Shown here in pieces: positions 9,394 through 18,688 of a stretch of DNA of 64,000 nucleotides (position 1 is the stretch's first letter; each line of letters opens with the position of its first letter). The DNA comes from Fidelibacterota bacterium (lineage in GTDB: Bacteria > Fidelibacterota > Marinisomatia > Marinisomatales > Marinisomataceae), in assembly GCA_019654715.1 (NCBI GenBank), contig BPEH01000001.1, positions 48,781-112,780 of the forward strand, read 5' to 3'. Below the pieces are notes generated by a model. It searched no databases, was not told where the DNA came from, and was given only the letters and a program-made list of their open reading frames with translations. The position numbers and the translations under genes were made by a program.

Positions 9394-10283
9394 CACTCCC
9401 TTACAAAATCAATTTCTTCTTTATTCAAAACTGACTTATAGTATTTGTTTGAAAAAGATTTATTGTAAACTAAGTCATGTTGAACTTGTTTTTTTGGCTC
9501 TTTTATATCATCTTTTTGACCAAAATTTAGGTTTTTAACTTTGCTAACTATTTTGTCTGTACACTCTTCACCTAGCCAATCAAACAATTGATTAATTGAT
9601 TGTTCTGGATTTAATGAAAAATCATTTTGATTGAAAAAATAAATATTCTCTTTTCTTTCAATTTTATTTTTGAAATTGCTATATAATTGGAAAAATTGGA
9701 CAGCTCCCAAAACAGATGGAGAAACAAAATTATTTTCAATTTTTTCCTCTATTTTAATATCAATACGATTAAGATCATTAATGAGTCTGTCATACTCAGA
9801 GAATTCCCATCCCATCCTCTTAAAACTACCCGCTAATGGTAGAATTGGCCTCTCACACATTATCACTCTATAATTATCAGAAAGATAGAGCAATGCAAAT
9901 ACCAAAAAAGGATCTTTAATAATTAATTTCTTTTTATTAATAGAAAACTTGGATTTAAGAAATGACAATGAAGATTCGTTCCCAAATAATGTTTTAACAG
10001 CTTTCTTTAGAGCTGAATCGTTATCCTTCACTCCTAATTTAAACTTAGCATTTAAATTGAGAATACTATTAAAAACATCATCGAAATCACTATAACTAAT
10101 ATTTGCACCAGGAATCAAGTAATTTAAATTGACCTCTGAAATGCCTTGGGACGCATTAAAAGGCTCGTAAACCATGTTATATCCATCAATAAGAGACAAT
10201 ATATCTCCCAATGCTGTTGTTGCTGTTCTAGGCAAACCAGAAACTATTATTGCCTTCTCAGAATATTTTTTATTTTTTGACAT
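9375..10283 (-). CDS. Sulfotransferase family protein
   Basis: About 302 residues from ATG 10283 (an upstream ATG at 10304 would add seven). The N-terminus carries the 5'-phosphosulfate-binding loop VSGLPRTATTALGDIL, and a later segment CERPILPLAGSFKRMGWEF has the position and character of the 3'-phosphate-binding region of PAPS sulfotransferases. The acceptor is unknown; bacterial members modify polysaccharides, lipids or proteins. The start codon interlocks with that of the plus-strand msr-like gene. The last codons (RECSGGEI) are the complement of the tRNA-Met 3' end, unusual for an ordinary gene and suggesting insertion or truncation at the tRNA. Length is normal for the family. Confidence 0.72.
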   Translation of the reverse strand: MSKNKKYSEKAIIVSGLPRTATTALGDILSLIDGYNMVYEPFNASQGISEVNLNYLIPGANISYSDFDDVFNSILNLNAKFKLGVKDNDSALKKAVKTLFGNESSLSFLKSKFSINKKKLIIKDPFLVFALLYLSDNYRVIMCERPILPLAGSFKRMGWEFSEYDRLINDLNRIDIKIEEKIENNFVSPSVLGAVQFFQLYSNFKNKIERKENIYFFNQNDFSLNPEQSINQLFDWLGEECTDKIVSKVKNLNFGQKDDIKEPKKQVQHDLVYNKSFSNKYYKSVLNKEEIDFVRECSGGEI

Positions 10284-10721
10284 GAGCAAGTTACAACCTG
10301 ACATTAAAGAAGAAACTTATAAAAAAGCAATTTCTAAAATTAAAAATTTAAAAAGATAAACTAACCTTAGATTTAATATGTAACACACTATATGATATGT
10401 TTAAAAATTTGGGAAATTTTTTGTGGTTTTTATATTTCAATGATAACGAACTAGAAATATCATTTTATAAATCAGACAAAATACCATGTAGTCCCATAAA
10501 TATGGGCGGAGTCTGCGGACAATCCCTCAATTCTAGAAAAATAATAATTGTGCCTAATGTTAGTAAATTTCATGGACATATTGAATGCGATCCAAATAGT
10601 AAGTCAGAAAAATTTCTATACCATTTCTAAATTACGTATTAGACATTGATTCAAAAAAAACTTGATGACTTCGATGAGATTGATAAAAAATATTTTAAAA
10701 AAAATAATCGAAATGATTTAA
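10282..10721 (+). CDS. msrC: Free methionine-(R)-sulfoxide reductase (fRMsr, GAF-type), several frameshifts
   Basis: Joining three frames gives about 145 residues that follow the fRMsr/YebR family closely: CNTLYDMF and FLWFLYFND near the N-terminus, then KIPCSPI, GGVCGQSL and HGHIECDPNSKSE, then YVLDIDSKKLDDFDEIDKKYF. All three redox cysteines of the family are present. Frame changes are needed in A-runs near 10352, after 10610, near 10655 and near 10700. The ATG at 10282 shares the CATG palindrome with the minus-strand sulfotransferase start. The stop at 10719-10721 overlaps the rplQ stop on the other strand. The enzyme would repair free Met-R-sulfoxide in the cytoplasm. The breaks look like sequence error, but real decay is possible in this accessory stretch. 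Confidence 0.75.
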
Positions 10722-11140
10722 TTATCTTCTGATTCTACTTCTTCAGGAACTTGCTCTTCAACAACATCATCTTTTAGATTAGATTTATCAACAAATTCAA
10801 TCAGAGACATCTTTGCAGCATCGTTAACCCTGCTTCCAAGCTTAATGATTCTTGTGTAACCGCCTGGTCTTTGAGCATAACTAGGACCAATAACATCAAA
10901 AAGCGTCTTAACAGCTGTTTGATTATTTAGGTGTTTCCAAAACCTGCCTTCTATTATGCAATGTTCCATCTTTTGCTTTGGGGAATCATTGGCTCAATAA
11001 ACCCTTTTTAGCGCTATAGCTTTCTGATGGGTCGTTCTAATACGTTTATGCTCGATTAAAGAGCTTGCCATGTTAGACAACATTGCTTTTCTATGAGAAG
11101 CAGATTTCCCAACCTTTTTTGTTCTTACTCTATGTCTCAC
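10718..11140 (-). CDS. rplQ: 50S ribosomal protein L17, frameshifted, with acidic tail
   Basis: The N-terminus ([20 protein letters not shown]) is diagnostic. GTG at 11140 is the likely start because homologues begin MRHR; it overlaps the rpoA stop by 11 bases. The frame is lost near 10990, and at least two further shifts around 10930-10975 are needed to read the middle part ([11 protein letters not shown]) into [15 protein letters not shown]. The C-terminus has an acidic extension rich in Glu and Asp beyond the usual end. It is the last gene of the alpha operon and of the whole ribosomal block. Confidence 0.9.
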
Positions 11141-12113
11141 TGTTTTCGTTGTTTTCGTTGTCAAGGTATGGACTAATATCCATTCCAAATTTCAATCCCA
11201 TTGTTTCAAGTTTTTCAATCAACTCGTTTAAAGATTTTCTACCGAAATTTTTATACTCCAACATTTCGGATTCTTCTTTTTGAACAAGTGCTCCAATCAA
11301 AGTAATGCCTGCAGCTTCAAGACAGTTATGACTTCTTACTGAAAGTTCCATTTTATCGATTGAAGATTCAAGAAGCTTACGAGTCTGTAGAATTTCTTCA
11401 CTTACTGGCTTATCAATCTCCAACACTGAAGGATTGCTAATTGAATTGATAATATTATAGTGCTCAGATAATACTGAAGAACAATAACTTACCGCATCTA
11501 TTGGAGTAATTGATCCATCAGTCGTAACATCTAAAGACAACATTTCTAAATCTTCTTTTGCTCCTGGCAAAGAAGAAACATTAAATGTGACTTTTGTAAC
11601 AGGATTAAAAATGCTATCAATTGGAATAATTCCAACCGGTGAATTATTAAGTTTATTTTCTTCGCTTGACTTATAACCCTTGCCTATGCCTAGTCTCAAC
11701 TCCATCTCTAATGTAGTATCTTTAGCAATATCAGTAATATATAGGTCAGGATTAAGAATAGTAAAATCATTACTTGCCGCTTGAATATTAGCTGCAGTAA
11801 AGGTTTTCTTTCCTTTAATCTTTAAACGTATTGGTTCAACAACACTTTCAAAAAGATGAAATCGTACTGCTTTCAAATTCATAAGAATATCAGCAACATC
11901 TTCCTTGATACCGTCCAATGTAGAAAACTCATGTAAAGCACCTTCAATCTTCACATTGGTAATTGCTGCTCCAGGAACCGCTGTTAACAAAGCTCTCCTT
12001 AGAGAATTTCCTACAGTTATTCCATAGCCTCTTTCCAATGGTTTAATAACAAACTCACTAGAATTATCATCTGTTTCTTTATGTGAAATTTTAAATTTTA
12101 ATTCATTACTCAT
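11130..12113 (-). CDS. rpoA: RNA polymerase alpha subunit
   Basis: 327 residues, intact. The N-terminal assembly domain shows [23 protein letters not shown], and the C-terminal domain has the helix-hairpin motif with [11 protein letters not shown] and [16 protein letters not shown], the part that contacts UP elements and activators. It lies in the standard rpsD-rpoA-rplQ order of the alpha operon. Confidence 0.98.
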   Translation of the reverse strand: MSNELKFKISHKETDDNSSEFVIKPLERGYGITVGNSLRRALLTAVPGAAITNVKIEGALHEFSTLDGIKEDVADILMNLKAVRFHLFESVVEPIRLKIKGKKTFTAANIQAASNDFTILNPDLYITDIAKDTTLEMELRLGIGKGYKSSEENKLNNSPVGIIPIDSIFNPVTKVTFNVSSLPGAKEDLEMLSLDVTTDGSITPIDAVSYCSSVLSEHYNIINSISNPSVLEIDKPVSEEILQTRKLLESSIDKMELSVRSHNCLEAAGITLIGALVQKEESEMLEYKNFGRKSLNELIEKLETMGLKFGMDISPYLDNENNENSET

Positions 12114-12125
12114 TATCTTTTCCTT

Positions 12126-12740
12126 TTATCTTGAATAGTACTCTACAACTAACTGTTCATTAATAGTCATATCAACTTCTTGTCTTTCTGGATAATTAAC
12201 AAATGTACCAACCATTTTAGCTTTATCTAAAGATAGCCATGATACATTTAAATCACCTTTAATCATCTTAATTGAATCTAATATAATATCTAATTTTTTA
12301 CTTTTGTCCCTTACTTGAATGGTATCACCTGGTTTTAATCGATAAGACGGTATATTAACTTTCTTACCATTAACCATAAAATGTGCATGATTAACAAGCT
12401 GTCTAGCAGACGGTCTTGAAGGAGCAAATCCTAATTTATAGACTACATTATCTAATCTTGATTCAAGTAATACCAATAGATTAAGACCAGTCTCACCTTT
12501 CATTTGTGAAGCTTTTTTAAAATAATTTCTAAATTGTTTCTCTAACATACCATACATAAACTTGATTTTCTGTTTCTCCTTTAATTGTGTGGAATATGTC
12601 GTAAAACGCTTTCCAGATTGTCCATGTTGACCAGGTCTATATCCTTTTCTTGATAATAATTTATCAAATTTTGGATTTCCAAAGATATTAACTCCAAGTT
12701 TTCTGACCAGTTTGCCTTTAGGTGTATTTAGTTTTGCCAT
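12126..12740 (-). CDS. rpsD: 30S ribosomal protein S4 (zinc-free form)
   Basis: 204 residues, intact, with the S4 RNA-binding domain (RLDNVVYKLGFAPSRPSARQLVNHAHF). The N-terminus lacks the four-cysteine zinc motif of the C+ form; no cysteine is visible there. S4 nucleates 30S assembly and is the translational repressor of the alpha operon in E. coli. It follows rpsK by six bases. Confidence 0.98.
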   Translation of the reverse strand: MAKLNTPKGKLVRKLGVNIFGNPKFDKLLSRKGYRPGQHGQSGKRFTTYSTQLKEKQKIKFMYGMLEKQFRNYFKKASQMKGETGLNLLVLLESRLDNVVYKLGFAPSRPSARQLVNHAHFMVNGKKVNIPSYRLKPGDTIQVRDKSKKLDIILDSIKMIKGDLNVSWLSLDKAKMVGTFVNYPERQEVDMTINEQLVVEYYSR

Positions 12741-12746
12741 ATAATT

Positions 12747-13127
12747 TTATACTCTTCTCTGTTTCTTAGGTCTACAACCATTATGAGGTAGTGGAGTTAC
12801 ATCAGATATCGAAGTTATTTGTAACCCTGCACCTGATAACGCTCTAATAGCTGACTCTCTACCTGCTCCAGGACCTTTTACCCTAACTAAAACTTTTAAT
12901 AAACCCATACCAACAACCTCGCCTGCAACTTTCTCTGCTGCTATAGAGGCTGCATACGCAGTATTTTTTCTAGATCCTCTAAAACCTGCTTTTCCAGCAG
13001 TGGCCCACGCAATAACATTACCATATTCATCAGTAACTGTAATATTTGTATTGTTAAATGTTGCTTTTATATGGACAATACCCTTTGAGCCCACTTTCTT
13101 TTTCTTTGATTTACCTTTTACTGCCAT
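12747..13127 (-). CDS. rpsK: 30S ribosomal protein S11
   Basis: 126 residues, intact. Typical segments are [34 protein letters not shown] and the C-terminal [18 protein letters not shown]. It forms part of the 30S platform next to the mRNA exit site. It starts four bases after the rpsM stop in the standard rpsM-rpsK-rpsD order. Confidence 0.98.
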   Translation of the reverse strand: MAVKGKSKKKKVGSKGIVHIKATFNNTNITVTDEYGNVIAWATAGKAGFRGSRKNTAYAASIAAEKVAGEVVGMGLLKVLVRVKGPGAGRESAIRALSGAGLQITSISDVTPLPHNGCRPKKQRRV

Positions 13128-13131
13128 AATC

Positions 13132-13515
13132 TTATACTGCTACCTTTTTATTACCAAGTCCTACTGTTTGCTTCTTTCCTCTTTTGGTACGAGAGTTTGT
13201 CTTAGTTCTCTGCCCTCTTACTGGCAAAGATTTCCTATGTCTTACACCTCTATAAGTACCAATATCTTGTAATCTTTTAATATTTTTAATATTCTCGGTT
13301 CTTAATTCGCCTTCAATTAGCAATTTCAAATCAACAATAACTTTTCTAATAGAATCTTCTTCTTTGCTACTGAGATCAGTAACTCTAGAATCAGGATTAA
13401 TTTTGGCTAATTCGCATATTTTTAATGCGGTAGTTAAACCAATTCCATGAACATACCTAAGAGAATGAGCGACTTTCTTATTTTTTGGTATATCAATTCC
13501 TGCTATTCTAGCCAT
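13132..13515 (-). CDS. rpsM: 30S ribosomal protein S13
   Basis: 127 residues, intact. It begins [15 protein letters not shown] and ends in a basic tail after [16 protein letters not shown]13 is in the head of the 30S subunit and touches the P-site tRNA and the 50S bridge. Its ATG overlaps the rpmJ stop (TAATG). Confidence 0.98.
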   Translation of the reverse strand: MARIAGIDIPKNKKVAHSLRYVHGIGLTTALKICELAKINPDSRVTDLSSKEEDSIRKVIVDLKLLIEGELRTENIKNIKRLQDIGTYRGVRHRKSLPVRGQRTKTNSRTKRGKKQTVGLGNKKVAV

Positions 13516-13631
13516 TATCCTTGCCTCTGTTTAAATCGAGGATTTCTCTTATTAATAATATAAATACGTCCTTTTCTACGTACAATAATACAATCTCGAC
13601 TTCTTCTCTTGACTGATGCTTTAACTTTCAT
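13515..13631 (-). CDS. rpmJ: 50S ribosomal protein L36 (zinc-free type)
   Basis: A 38-residue frame beginning [14 protein letters not shown] and ending [13 protein letters not shown]. This pattern fits the C-minus (YkgO-like) L36: only one cysteine remains and the Cys/His zinc ligands of the C+ form are replaced. It sits between infA and rpsM, the conserved position, with a stop-start overlap to rpsM and a two-base gap to infA. Confidence 0.95.
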   Translation of the reverse strand: MKVKASVKRRSRDCIIVRRKGRIYIINKRNPRFKQRQG

Positions 13632-13633
13632 AA

Positions 13634-13858
13634 TTATTGCCTAAACGTAATTCTTCCTCTAGTTAGATCATATGGAGATAACTCTAAATCAACTTTATCG
13701 CCAGGAAGCATTTTAATAAAATGCATACGCATTTTACCGCTTACATGTGCAAGAACTTCGTGTTCTTTGCCTCCTAAGTTTATTATCACTCTAAACCTTG
13801 CTCCTGGTAAAGCTTCCTTTATAACTCCCTCAACTGCTATTGATTCTTGTTTTGCCAT
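13634..13858 (-). CDS. infA: Translation initiation factor IF-1
   Basis: 74 residues, intact, a single OB-fold. Recognisable parts are [38 protein letters not shown] and [14 protein letters not shown]-1 occupies the A site of the 30S subunit during initiation. It follows map in the spc region as in many bacteria that lack adk at this spot. Confidence 0.98.
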   Translation of the reverse strand: MAKQESIAVEGVIKEALPGARFRVIINLGGKEHEVLAHVSGKMRMHFIKMLPGDKVDLELSPYDLTRGRITFRQ

Positions 13859-13859
13859 A

Positions 13860-14609
13860 CTACGTTAAAATTCTGGGTTGGAACTTAGTAATAAGAACTG
13901 AATGTTCAAAGTGTGCACTTGGCTTCCCATCTTGTGTCTTAATCGTCCACCCATCTTTATCAGTTTTAATGTGTCTACTACCCAAATTAACCATTGGTTC
14001 AATAGCCAAACACATACCTTCCTCTAATACAACATCGTGACTATGATTCTTAGGTTCACAGAAATTAGGAACTTGAGGATCGAGGTGGAGTTGTTTGCCA
14101 ATACCATGCCCCACTAATTCTCGGACAATTGAATATCCTTTCGATTCCACATATTCCTGTATAGCCTGACTAATATCATAGACAAGATTACCAGCTACTG
14201 CTTTACTAATGCCTATATCAAGTGCTTCTTTTGTTGTATTTAATAATAATGCTTTTTCTTTAGAAATCTCACCCACTGGAATAGTTCTTGCAGAATCACT
14301 ATAGTAACCATTCTTAAGAACTCCACAATCAATTCCTACTATTTGTCCCTCTTTTAATGTTATATCCTTTGGTATTCCATGTACAATCTCATCATCAACT
14401 GATATACATAAAGTAGACGGAAAATTATTATATCCTTTAAATGCAGGAATTCCATCTTTTGAAACAATATAATCCTCAGCAATCTTATCTAATTCTAAAA
14501 CAGATTGACCAGGAACAATATATGTCTCAACAAGATCTAGAGTATCAGATAATATCTGACAACTTTCAGTCATCTTATTAACTTGTTCCATATTATTTAA
14601 ATCAACCAT
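13860..14609 (-). CDS. map: Methionine aminopeptidase, type I
   Basis: 249 residues, intact. The five metal ligands can be placed: Asp94 (VGIDCG), Asp105 (YYSDSART), His168 ([16 protein letters not shown]), Glu204 (AIEPMVN) and Glu235 (HFEHSVLI). It removes the initiator methionine from new proteins. It overlaps the secY stop by one base and lies in the secY-map-infA order; adk, often found between secY and map, is absent here. Confidence 0.97.
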   Translation of the reverse strand: MVDLNNMEQVNKMTESCQILSDTLDLVETYIVPGQSVLELDKIAEDYIVSKDGIPAFKGYNNFPSTLCISVDDEIVHGIPKDITLKEGQIVGIDCGVLKNGYYSDSARTIPVGEISKEKALLLNTTKEALDIGISKAVAGNLVYDISQAIQEYVESKGYSIVRELVGHGIGKQLHLDPQVPNFCEPKNHSHDVVLEEGMCLAIEPMVNLGSRHIKTDKDGWTIKTQDGKPSAHFEHSVLITKFQPRILT

Positions 14610-15931
14610 TACCTTCTACCTCTCATCTTACCTTTTGCTAAGAAACCATCGTAATGTCTTGATAATAAATGTGTTTCTATTTGATTAAGGGTATCTAAAC
14701 CAACACCAACAATAATTAATAAACTTGTACCACCAAAAAATGAAGCGTAATTATACTCTAAACCAGCAAATTGTTGTAAGAAGTATGGCATTAAAGCAAT
14801 AAATCCAAGAAAGCACGCTCCAGGCAATGTTACTCTAGTTAATATATTCTCAATAAAATTTGCTGTTTTTCTTCCAGGTTTTACTCCAGGGATAAATCCT
14901 CCCTGCTGTTTTAATGTTGAAGAAACTTGATTTGGATCAAATTGTAGTGCCGTGTAAAAATAGGTAAAGAAGACAATCAATAAAGCAAAACAGAGATTAG
15001 AAAACCAATGATCCATTGCAAACCAAGACATAAAACCTGATTGTACAGCCTCTTGTCCTAAAAAAGTAGCAATTGTACCTGGAATTAATAATATAGACTG
15101 CGCAAATATAATCGGAATAACACCTGCAGTATTAATTTTTAATGGTAAATATGTAGATTGACCACCATAAACTTTTCTACCAATTACTCTCCTTGCATAT
15201 TGAATAGGAACTTTTCTAATCCCTTGTTGAATAAGAACAATTAACATAACTAAAAAGAAGAACAGGATTGCCAAAGCCAATTCAAATAATATATTTGTTT
15301 GACCTGTTCTAAGATATTCTAGTTCAGCGAAAGCAACATTTGGAAATCCAGCTAAAATTCCAACCATAATAATAAGAGATATACCATTACCTATACCATG
15401 CTCTGTAATCTTTTCTCCAAGCCACAATAACAACATTGTACCTGTTGTAATAGAAACGATTGCAGTAAATCTAAACATCCACCCCATCTCTAGTACAACT
15501 GGAACACCATTTGGCGTTACTAAACTTTCCAATAGAAAAACAATACCAATAGACTGAATAAAAGATAAAACTACTGTACCATATCTTGTAATTTGAGTAA
15601 TCTTTGCTCTACCGCTCTCTCCTTCTCTAGCTAATCTTTGGAAATATGGAAGTGTAGTTTGTAAAATCTGAACAATAATTGAAACAGATATATAAGGCAT
15701 AATTCCTAGCCCAAAAAGAGCAGCTTGGGCAAAAGCTCCACCTGTAAACATATTAAATAAACCAAAGAAAGTATCCTCGAATTTTTCCATGGCTTCAAAA
15801 AGAGCTGCAGTGTCGATACCAGGAATTGGAATTTGAGCTCCAATTCTGACAACTACTAAAATTCCTAACGTAAATAGGATTTTTCTTCTCAGTTCAGGAA
15901 TGGCAAAAATATTTCTTATTTTCTCAATCAT
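14609..15931 (-). CDS. secY: Protein translocase subunit SecY
   Basis: 440 residues, intact, with ten membrane segments. Typical parts are RIGAQIPIPGID in the first segment, the plug and pore region FGLFNMFTGGAFAQAALFGLGIMPYISVSI, and the cytoplasmic loop QYARRVIGRKVYGGQSTYLPLKINTAGVIP (in part). It forms the protein-conducting channel with SecE and SecG, both in this window. Its start overlaps the rplO stop by four bases. Confidence 0.98.
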   Translation of the reverse strand: MIEKIRNIFAIPELRRKILFTLGILVVVRIGAQIPIPGIDTAALFEAMEKFEDTFFGLFNMFTGGAFAQAALFGLGIMPYISVSIIVQILQTTLPYFQRLAREGESGRAKITQITRYGTVVLSFIQSIGIVFLLESLVTPNGVPVVLEMGWMFRFTAIVSITTGTMLLLWLGEKITEHGIGNGISLIIMVGILAGFPNVAFAELEYLRTGQTNILFELALAILFFFLVMLIVLIQQGIRKVPIQYARRVIGRKVYGGQSTYLPLKINTAGVIPIIFAQSILLIPGTIATFLGQEAVQSGFMSWFAMDHWFSNLCFALLIVFFTYFYTALQFDPNQVSSTLKQQGGFIPGVKPGRKTANFIENILTRVTLPGACFLGFIALMPYFLQQFAGLEYNYASFFGGTSLLIIVGVGLDTLNQIETHLLSRHYDGFLAKGKMRGRR

Positions 15932-16359
15932 TCCACAATAACCTTTCCACCAAGTTCTTCTATTTTTCTAGCAGCTGACTTACTAAATGATGAAGCAGTA
16001 ATATTATATGCTTTTTTAATATCGCCATTTGCTAAAATCTTAACAGGAGCAAAATTTGAAGAAATCAAACCGTTCTTAAATAATACCTCTGAATCAATAT
16101 TTTTAACTTTAATTTTTCCAATATCAGAAAGGTTAACAGTTTCATATGATTTTTGAAAATTTGAATTATTAAATCCTCTCATTGGAACTCTTCTATAAAG
16201 AGGCATTTGACCTCCTTCAAACCAATATCTATGTTTGAATCCACTCCTTTGACCTGCACCTTTATGGCCTCTACCTGCAGTCTTTCCTAATCCAGACCCA
16301 GGACCTCTACCAACTCGCTTTGATTTTTTGAGTGAATTAACTGGTTTAATTAATTTCAT
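15928..16359 (-). CDS. rplO: 50S ribosomal protein L15
   Basis: 143 residues, intact. The Gly/Arg/Lys-rich N-terminal extension RVGRGPGSGLGKTAGRGHKG is diagnostic, followed by FEGGQMPLYRRVPMRGF. It is a late-assembly protein of the large subunit. Its start overlaps the rpmD stop by four bases, and its own stop overlaps secY. Confidence 0.98.
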   Translation of the reverse strand: MKLIKPVNSLKKSKRVGRGPGSGLGKTAGRGHKGAGQRSGFKHRYWFEGGQMPLYRRVPMRGFNNSNFQKSYETVNLSDIGKIKVKNIDSEVLFKNGLISSNFAPVKILANGDIKKAYNITASSFSKSAARKIEELGGKVIVE

Positions 16360-16544
16360 TTAACTTCCTCAACCTTAATCAAATAATCTATTTTTTTAAC
16401 CATCCCGTATATAGAATCATTCAAATCTAGAACAACAGACTGATTAATCTTCCTCAATCCTAGAGCATCTAATGTTGCTTTAGCTTTTCTAGAATACCCA
16501 ATTCTACTTTTAACTTGTGTAATTTTTATTTTTTTATTGGCCAC
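16356..16544 (-). CDS. rpmD: 50S ribosomal protein L30
   Basis: 62 residues, intact. It matches bacterial L30 with KIKITQVKSRIGYSRKAKATLDALGLRKIN and the ending YLIKVEEVK. It lies between rpsE and rplO as in the classical spc operon. Confidence 0.96.
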   Translation of the reverse strand: MANKKIKITQVKSRIGYSRKAKATLDALGLRKINQSVVLDLNDSIYGMVKKIDYLIKVEEVK

Positions 16545-16546
16545 TT

Positions 16547-17053
16547 TTATACCTCAAACAAATTATTTGGAGTCTTACCTCTCTTTTTAGCAACTTTTCT
16601 TATATCCTGTAAATTTAAAAGCGCATTCATAACAGCTTTAGCAACATTCATAGCATTATTTGAACCCAATACTTTGGTGTAAATATTACTTATACCTACT
16701 TGCTCCATAATTAGTCTTACAGCAGATCCAGCTATAATTCCAGTTCCAGGAGGAGCAGGCTTTAGTAAAACTCTGCTTGCACCATGTTTTCCAATAATCT
16801 CATGGGGAATTGTATAGTTGTAAACAGGTACTTTAATTAGATTTTGTTTAGCGGTATCTTTTGCTTTAGTAATTGATACTAATACTTCGTTTGCTTTTCC
16901 AGCACCAATACCAACATGAGTTCTTCCATCTCCTATAACTACAAGAGTAGAAAAACTAAATCTCTTTCCTCTAGAATTAACTTTAGCAACCCTATTAATT
17001 CTTATAACTGATTCTTCCCTTAGGTCCAATTCTGAATGATTAATTGTACTCAT
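16547..17053 (-). CDS. rpsE: 30S ribosomal protein S5
   Basis: 168 residues, intact. RINRVAKVNSRGKRFSFSTLVVIGDGRTHVGIG (in part) is the S5 double-stranded-RNA-binding core, and the second domain has PPGTGIIAGSAVR. It takes part in decoding fidelity; spectinomycin-resistance changes map to the N-terminal loop. Confidence 0.98.
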   Translation of the reverse strand: MSTINHSELDLREESVIRINRVAKVNSRGKRFSFSTLVVIGDGRTHVGIGAGKANEVLVSITKAKDTAKQNLIKVPVYNYTIPHEIIGKHGASRVLLKPAPPGTGIIAGSAVRLIMEQVGISNIYTKVLGSNNAMNVAKAVMNALLNLQDIRKVAKKRGKTPNNLFEV

Positions 17054-17066
17054 TTATTCTCCATTA

Positions 17067-17426
17067 TTAAAATTTTAATCCGCCTTTTCTAGAAGCGTCT
17101 GCCAATGACTTTATTCTTCCATGATACTTAAAACCATTTCTATCAAAATAAACACTTATTACTTTTTTAGATTTAGCCCTCTCAGCAAGAGATTCTCCTA
17201 CAAGAGAAGCAAGTTCAGTCTTATTGATTTTCTTACCATTATAAACTTTCTCCTTAGATGAAGCAGCAACAATTGTATTTTGACTAAAATCATCAATAAT
17301 CTGGGCTTCTATATGTTTCGCGCTTTTATAAACACACAATCTATATTCTCCCTCGATAGGAAAAGATTTTTTTGATCTCTTTTTTCTGCGTAAATATTGC
17401 TCTTTTTTTACTTTTAAAATACCCAT
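17067..17426 (-). CDS. rplR: 50S ribosomal protein L18
   Basis: 119 residues, intact. It shows the L18 pattern YRLCVYKSAKHIEAQIIDD and the C-terminal FDRNGFKYHGRIKSLADASRKGGL. It binds 5S rRNA together with L5, encoded a few genes upstream. Confidence 0.97.
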   Translation of the reverse strand: MGILKVKKEQYLRRKKRSKKSFPIEGEYRLCVYKSAKHIEAQIIDDFSQNTIVAASSKEKVYNGKKINKTELASLVGESLAERAKSKKVISVYFDRNGFKYHGRIKSLADASRKGGLKF

Positions 17427-17429
17427 GTT

Positions 17430-17972
17430 TTACTCAGTGCCTCCAACAGTTTTACCCTGTTTAGAACGAACATATTCATCTTTATATCTAATTCCTTTTC
17501 CTTTATAAGGTTCAGGCTTTCTTAGTGCTCTTATTTTTGCAGATACTTGACCAACTAATTGCTTATCAATTCCTTTAATCTCAAGCTTGTTTTTTTGTGC
17601 ATCTGCTTCAATACCATCAGGAAGTTCTAATATAATATCATGTGAAAAACCTAACTGAAATATAAGTCGAGTACCTTGACTCTTTACATTATAACCAACA
17701 CCTACAATCTCTAAATGCTTTGAAAAACCACTATTAACACCCTCAATTGCATTAGAAATTAATTGTCTCACTGTACCATGCATAGCTCTTGAATGCGTAT
17801 CATCATTTTTTACAGATACTCCAATTGAATCTTTATCAATTTTCAGATCTAGTTCTTCAAAAAGATTCACTGATAATTTTCCTTTAGGACCATTAATGAG
17901 CAAACTAGAACTATTCTTCTCTATTTTTACACCTTCTGGCACTGTAATTGGATTATTCCCTATTCTTGACAT
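17430..17972 (-). CDS. rplF: 50S ribosomal protein L6
   Basis: About 180 residues from ATG 17972 (MSRIGNNPITVPEGV); the longer open frame upstream overlaps rpsH and is not used, because homologues start at MSRIG. The signature PEPYKGKGIRYKDEYV is present near the end. It starts one base after the rpsH stop. Confidence 0.97.
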   Translation of the reverse strand: MSRIGNNPITVPEGVKIEKNSSSLLINGPKGKLSVNLFEELDLKIDKDSIGVSVKNDDTHSRAMHGTVRQLISNAIEGVNSGFSKHLEIVGVGYNVKSQGTRLIFQLGFSHDIILELPDGIEADAQKNKLEIKGIDKQLVGQVSAKIRALRKPEPYKGKGIRYKDEYVRSKQGKTVGGTE

Positions 17973-17973
17973 T

Positions 17974-18371
17974 CTACCAAACGTTGCAAAGCAACTCTCC
18001 TCCAACTTTTAATTCTCTTGCCACCTTATTACTTACCACTCCTCTTGAAGATGAAATAACACTAATTCCTAGTCCATTCAAGACTCTAGGAATATCACCA
18101 ACAGATACATATACTCTTTTTCCAGGCTTACTAATCTTCTCAATAGTAGTAATAGCTGGTACATCATTATCATATCTTAAAAAGATTCTAATATCTTCTT
18201 TTTTGATTCTTTATTTACAAATACAAAATTATCAATATATCCTTCTTCTTTTAGAACAAGAGAAATTCTTTTCTTTAATTCAGAGGATGGAATATCTATC
18301 CATCTCTTCTTAGAAGAATAACCATTTCTTATTCTTGTACAATAATCTGCTATTGGATCTGTCATTGACAT
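17974..18371 (-). CDS. rpsH: 30S ribosomal protein S8, one frameshift
   Basis: The N-terminal frame reads [15 protein letters not shown] and stops early near 18177. Shifting by one base at the T/A run near 18200 continues with [24 protein letters not shown] and ends [15 protein letters not shown], the typical S8 end. Joined length is about 132 residues. S8 is the translational regulator of the spc operon in E. coli. Confidence 0.94.
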
Positions 18372-18382
18372 AAATATGCTCC

Positions 18383-18688
18383 TTACCAGCTTGCCTTTGT
18401 TACACCAGGAAGCTCTCCTTTAAGTGCTAATTCTCTAAAAGTTATTCTTGATAAACCAAATTTTCTCATGTATCCCTTCGGACGGCCGGATACTAAACAT
18501 CTGTTGGTTAGCCTAACATGACTAGAACTTCTTGGAAGTTTTTGTAATTTTTTGATTGCATTTAATTTGTCTTCTTCAGAAGTCTTTGGATTTTTAATTA
18601 AATCCCTTAATTCTTTTCTTAAAAGATAATGTCTCTTAACTTTTTTTGCTAAATGCTTTTCTCTTGAAATTTTAGACTTTTTCGCCAT
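18383..18688 (-). CDS. rpsN: 30S ribosomal protein S14 (long, zinc-free form)
   Basis: 101 residues, intact. This is the long form, without CxxC pairs; the C-terminal half reads [23 protein letters not shown], as in E. coli-type S14. Its start overlaps the end of the extended rplE by 17 bases. Confidence 0.97.
   Translation of the reverse strand: MAKKSKISREKHLAKKVKRHYLLRKELRDLIKNPKTSEEDKLNAIKKLQKLPRSSSHVRLTNRCLVSGRPKGYMRKFGLSRITFRELALKGELPGVTKASW

Noticed and set aside
10174..10359. Small plus-strand frame of 61 codons beginning at 10174
   Set aside because: Its first 36 codons are antisense to the sulfotransferase; only the part from 10282 belongs to the fRMsr gene.
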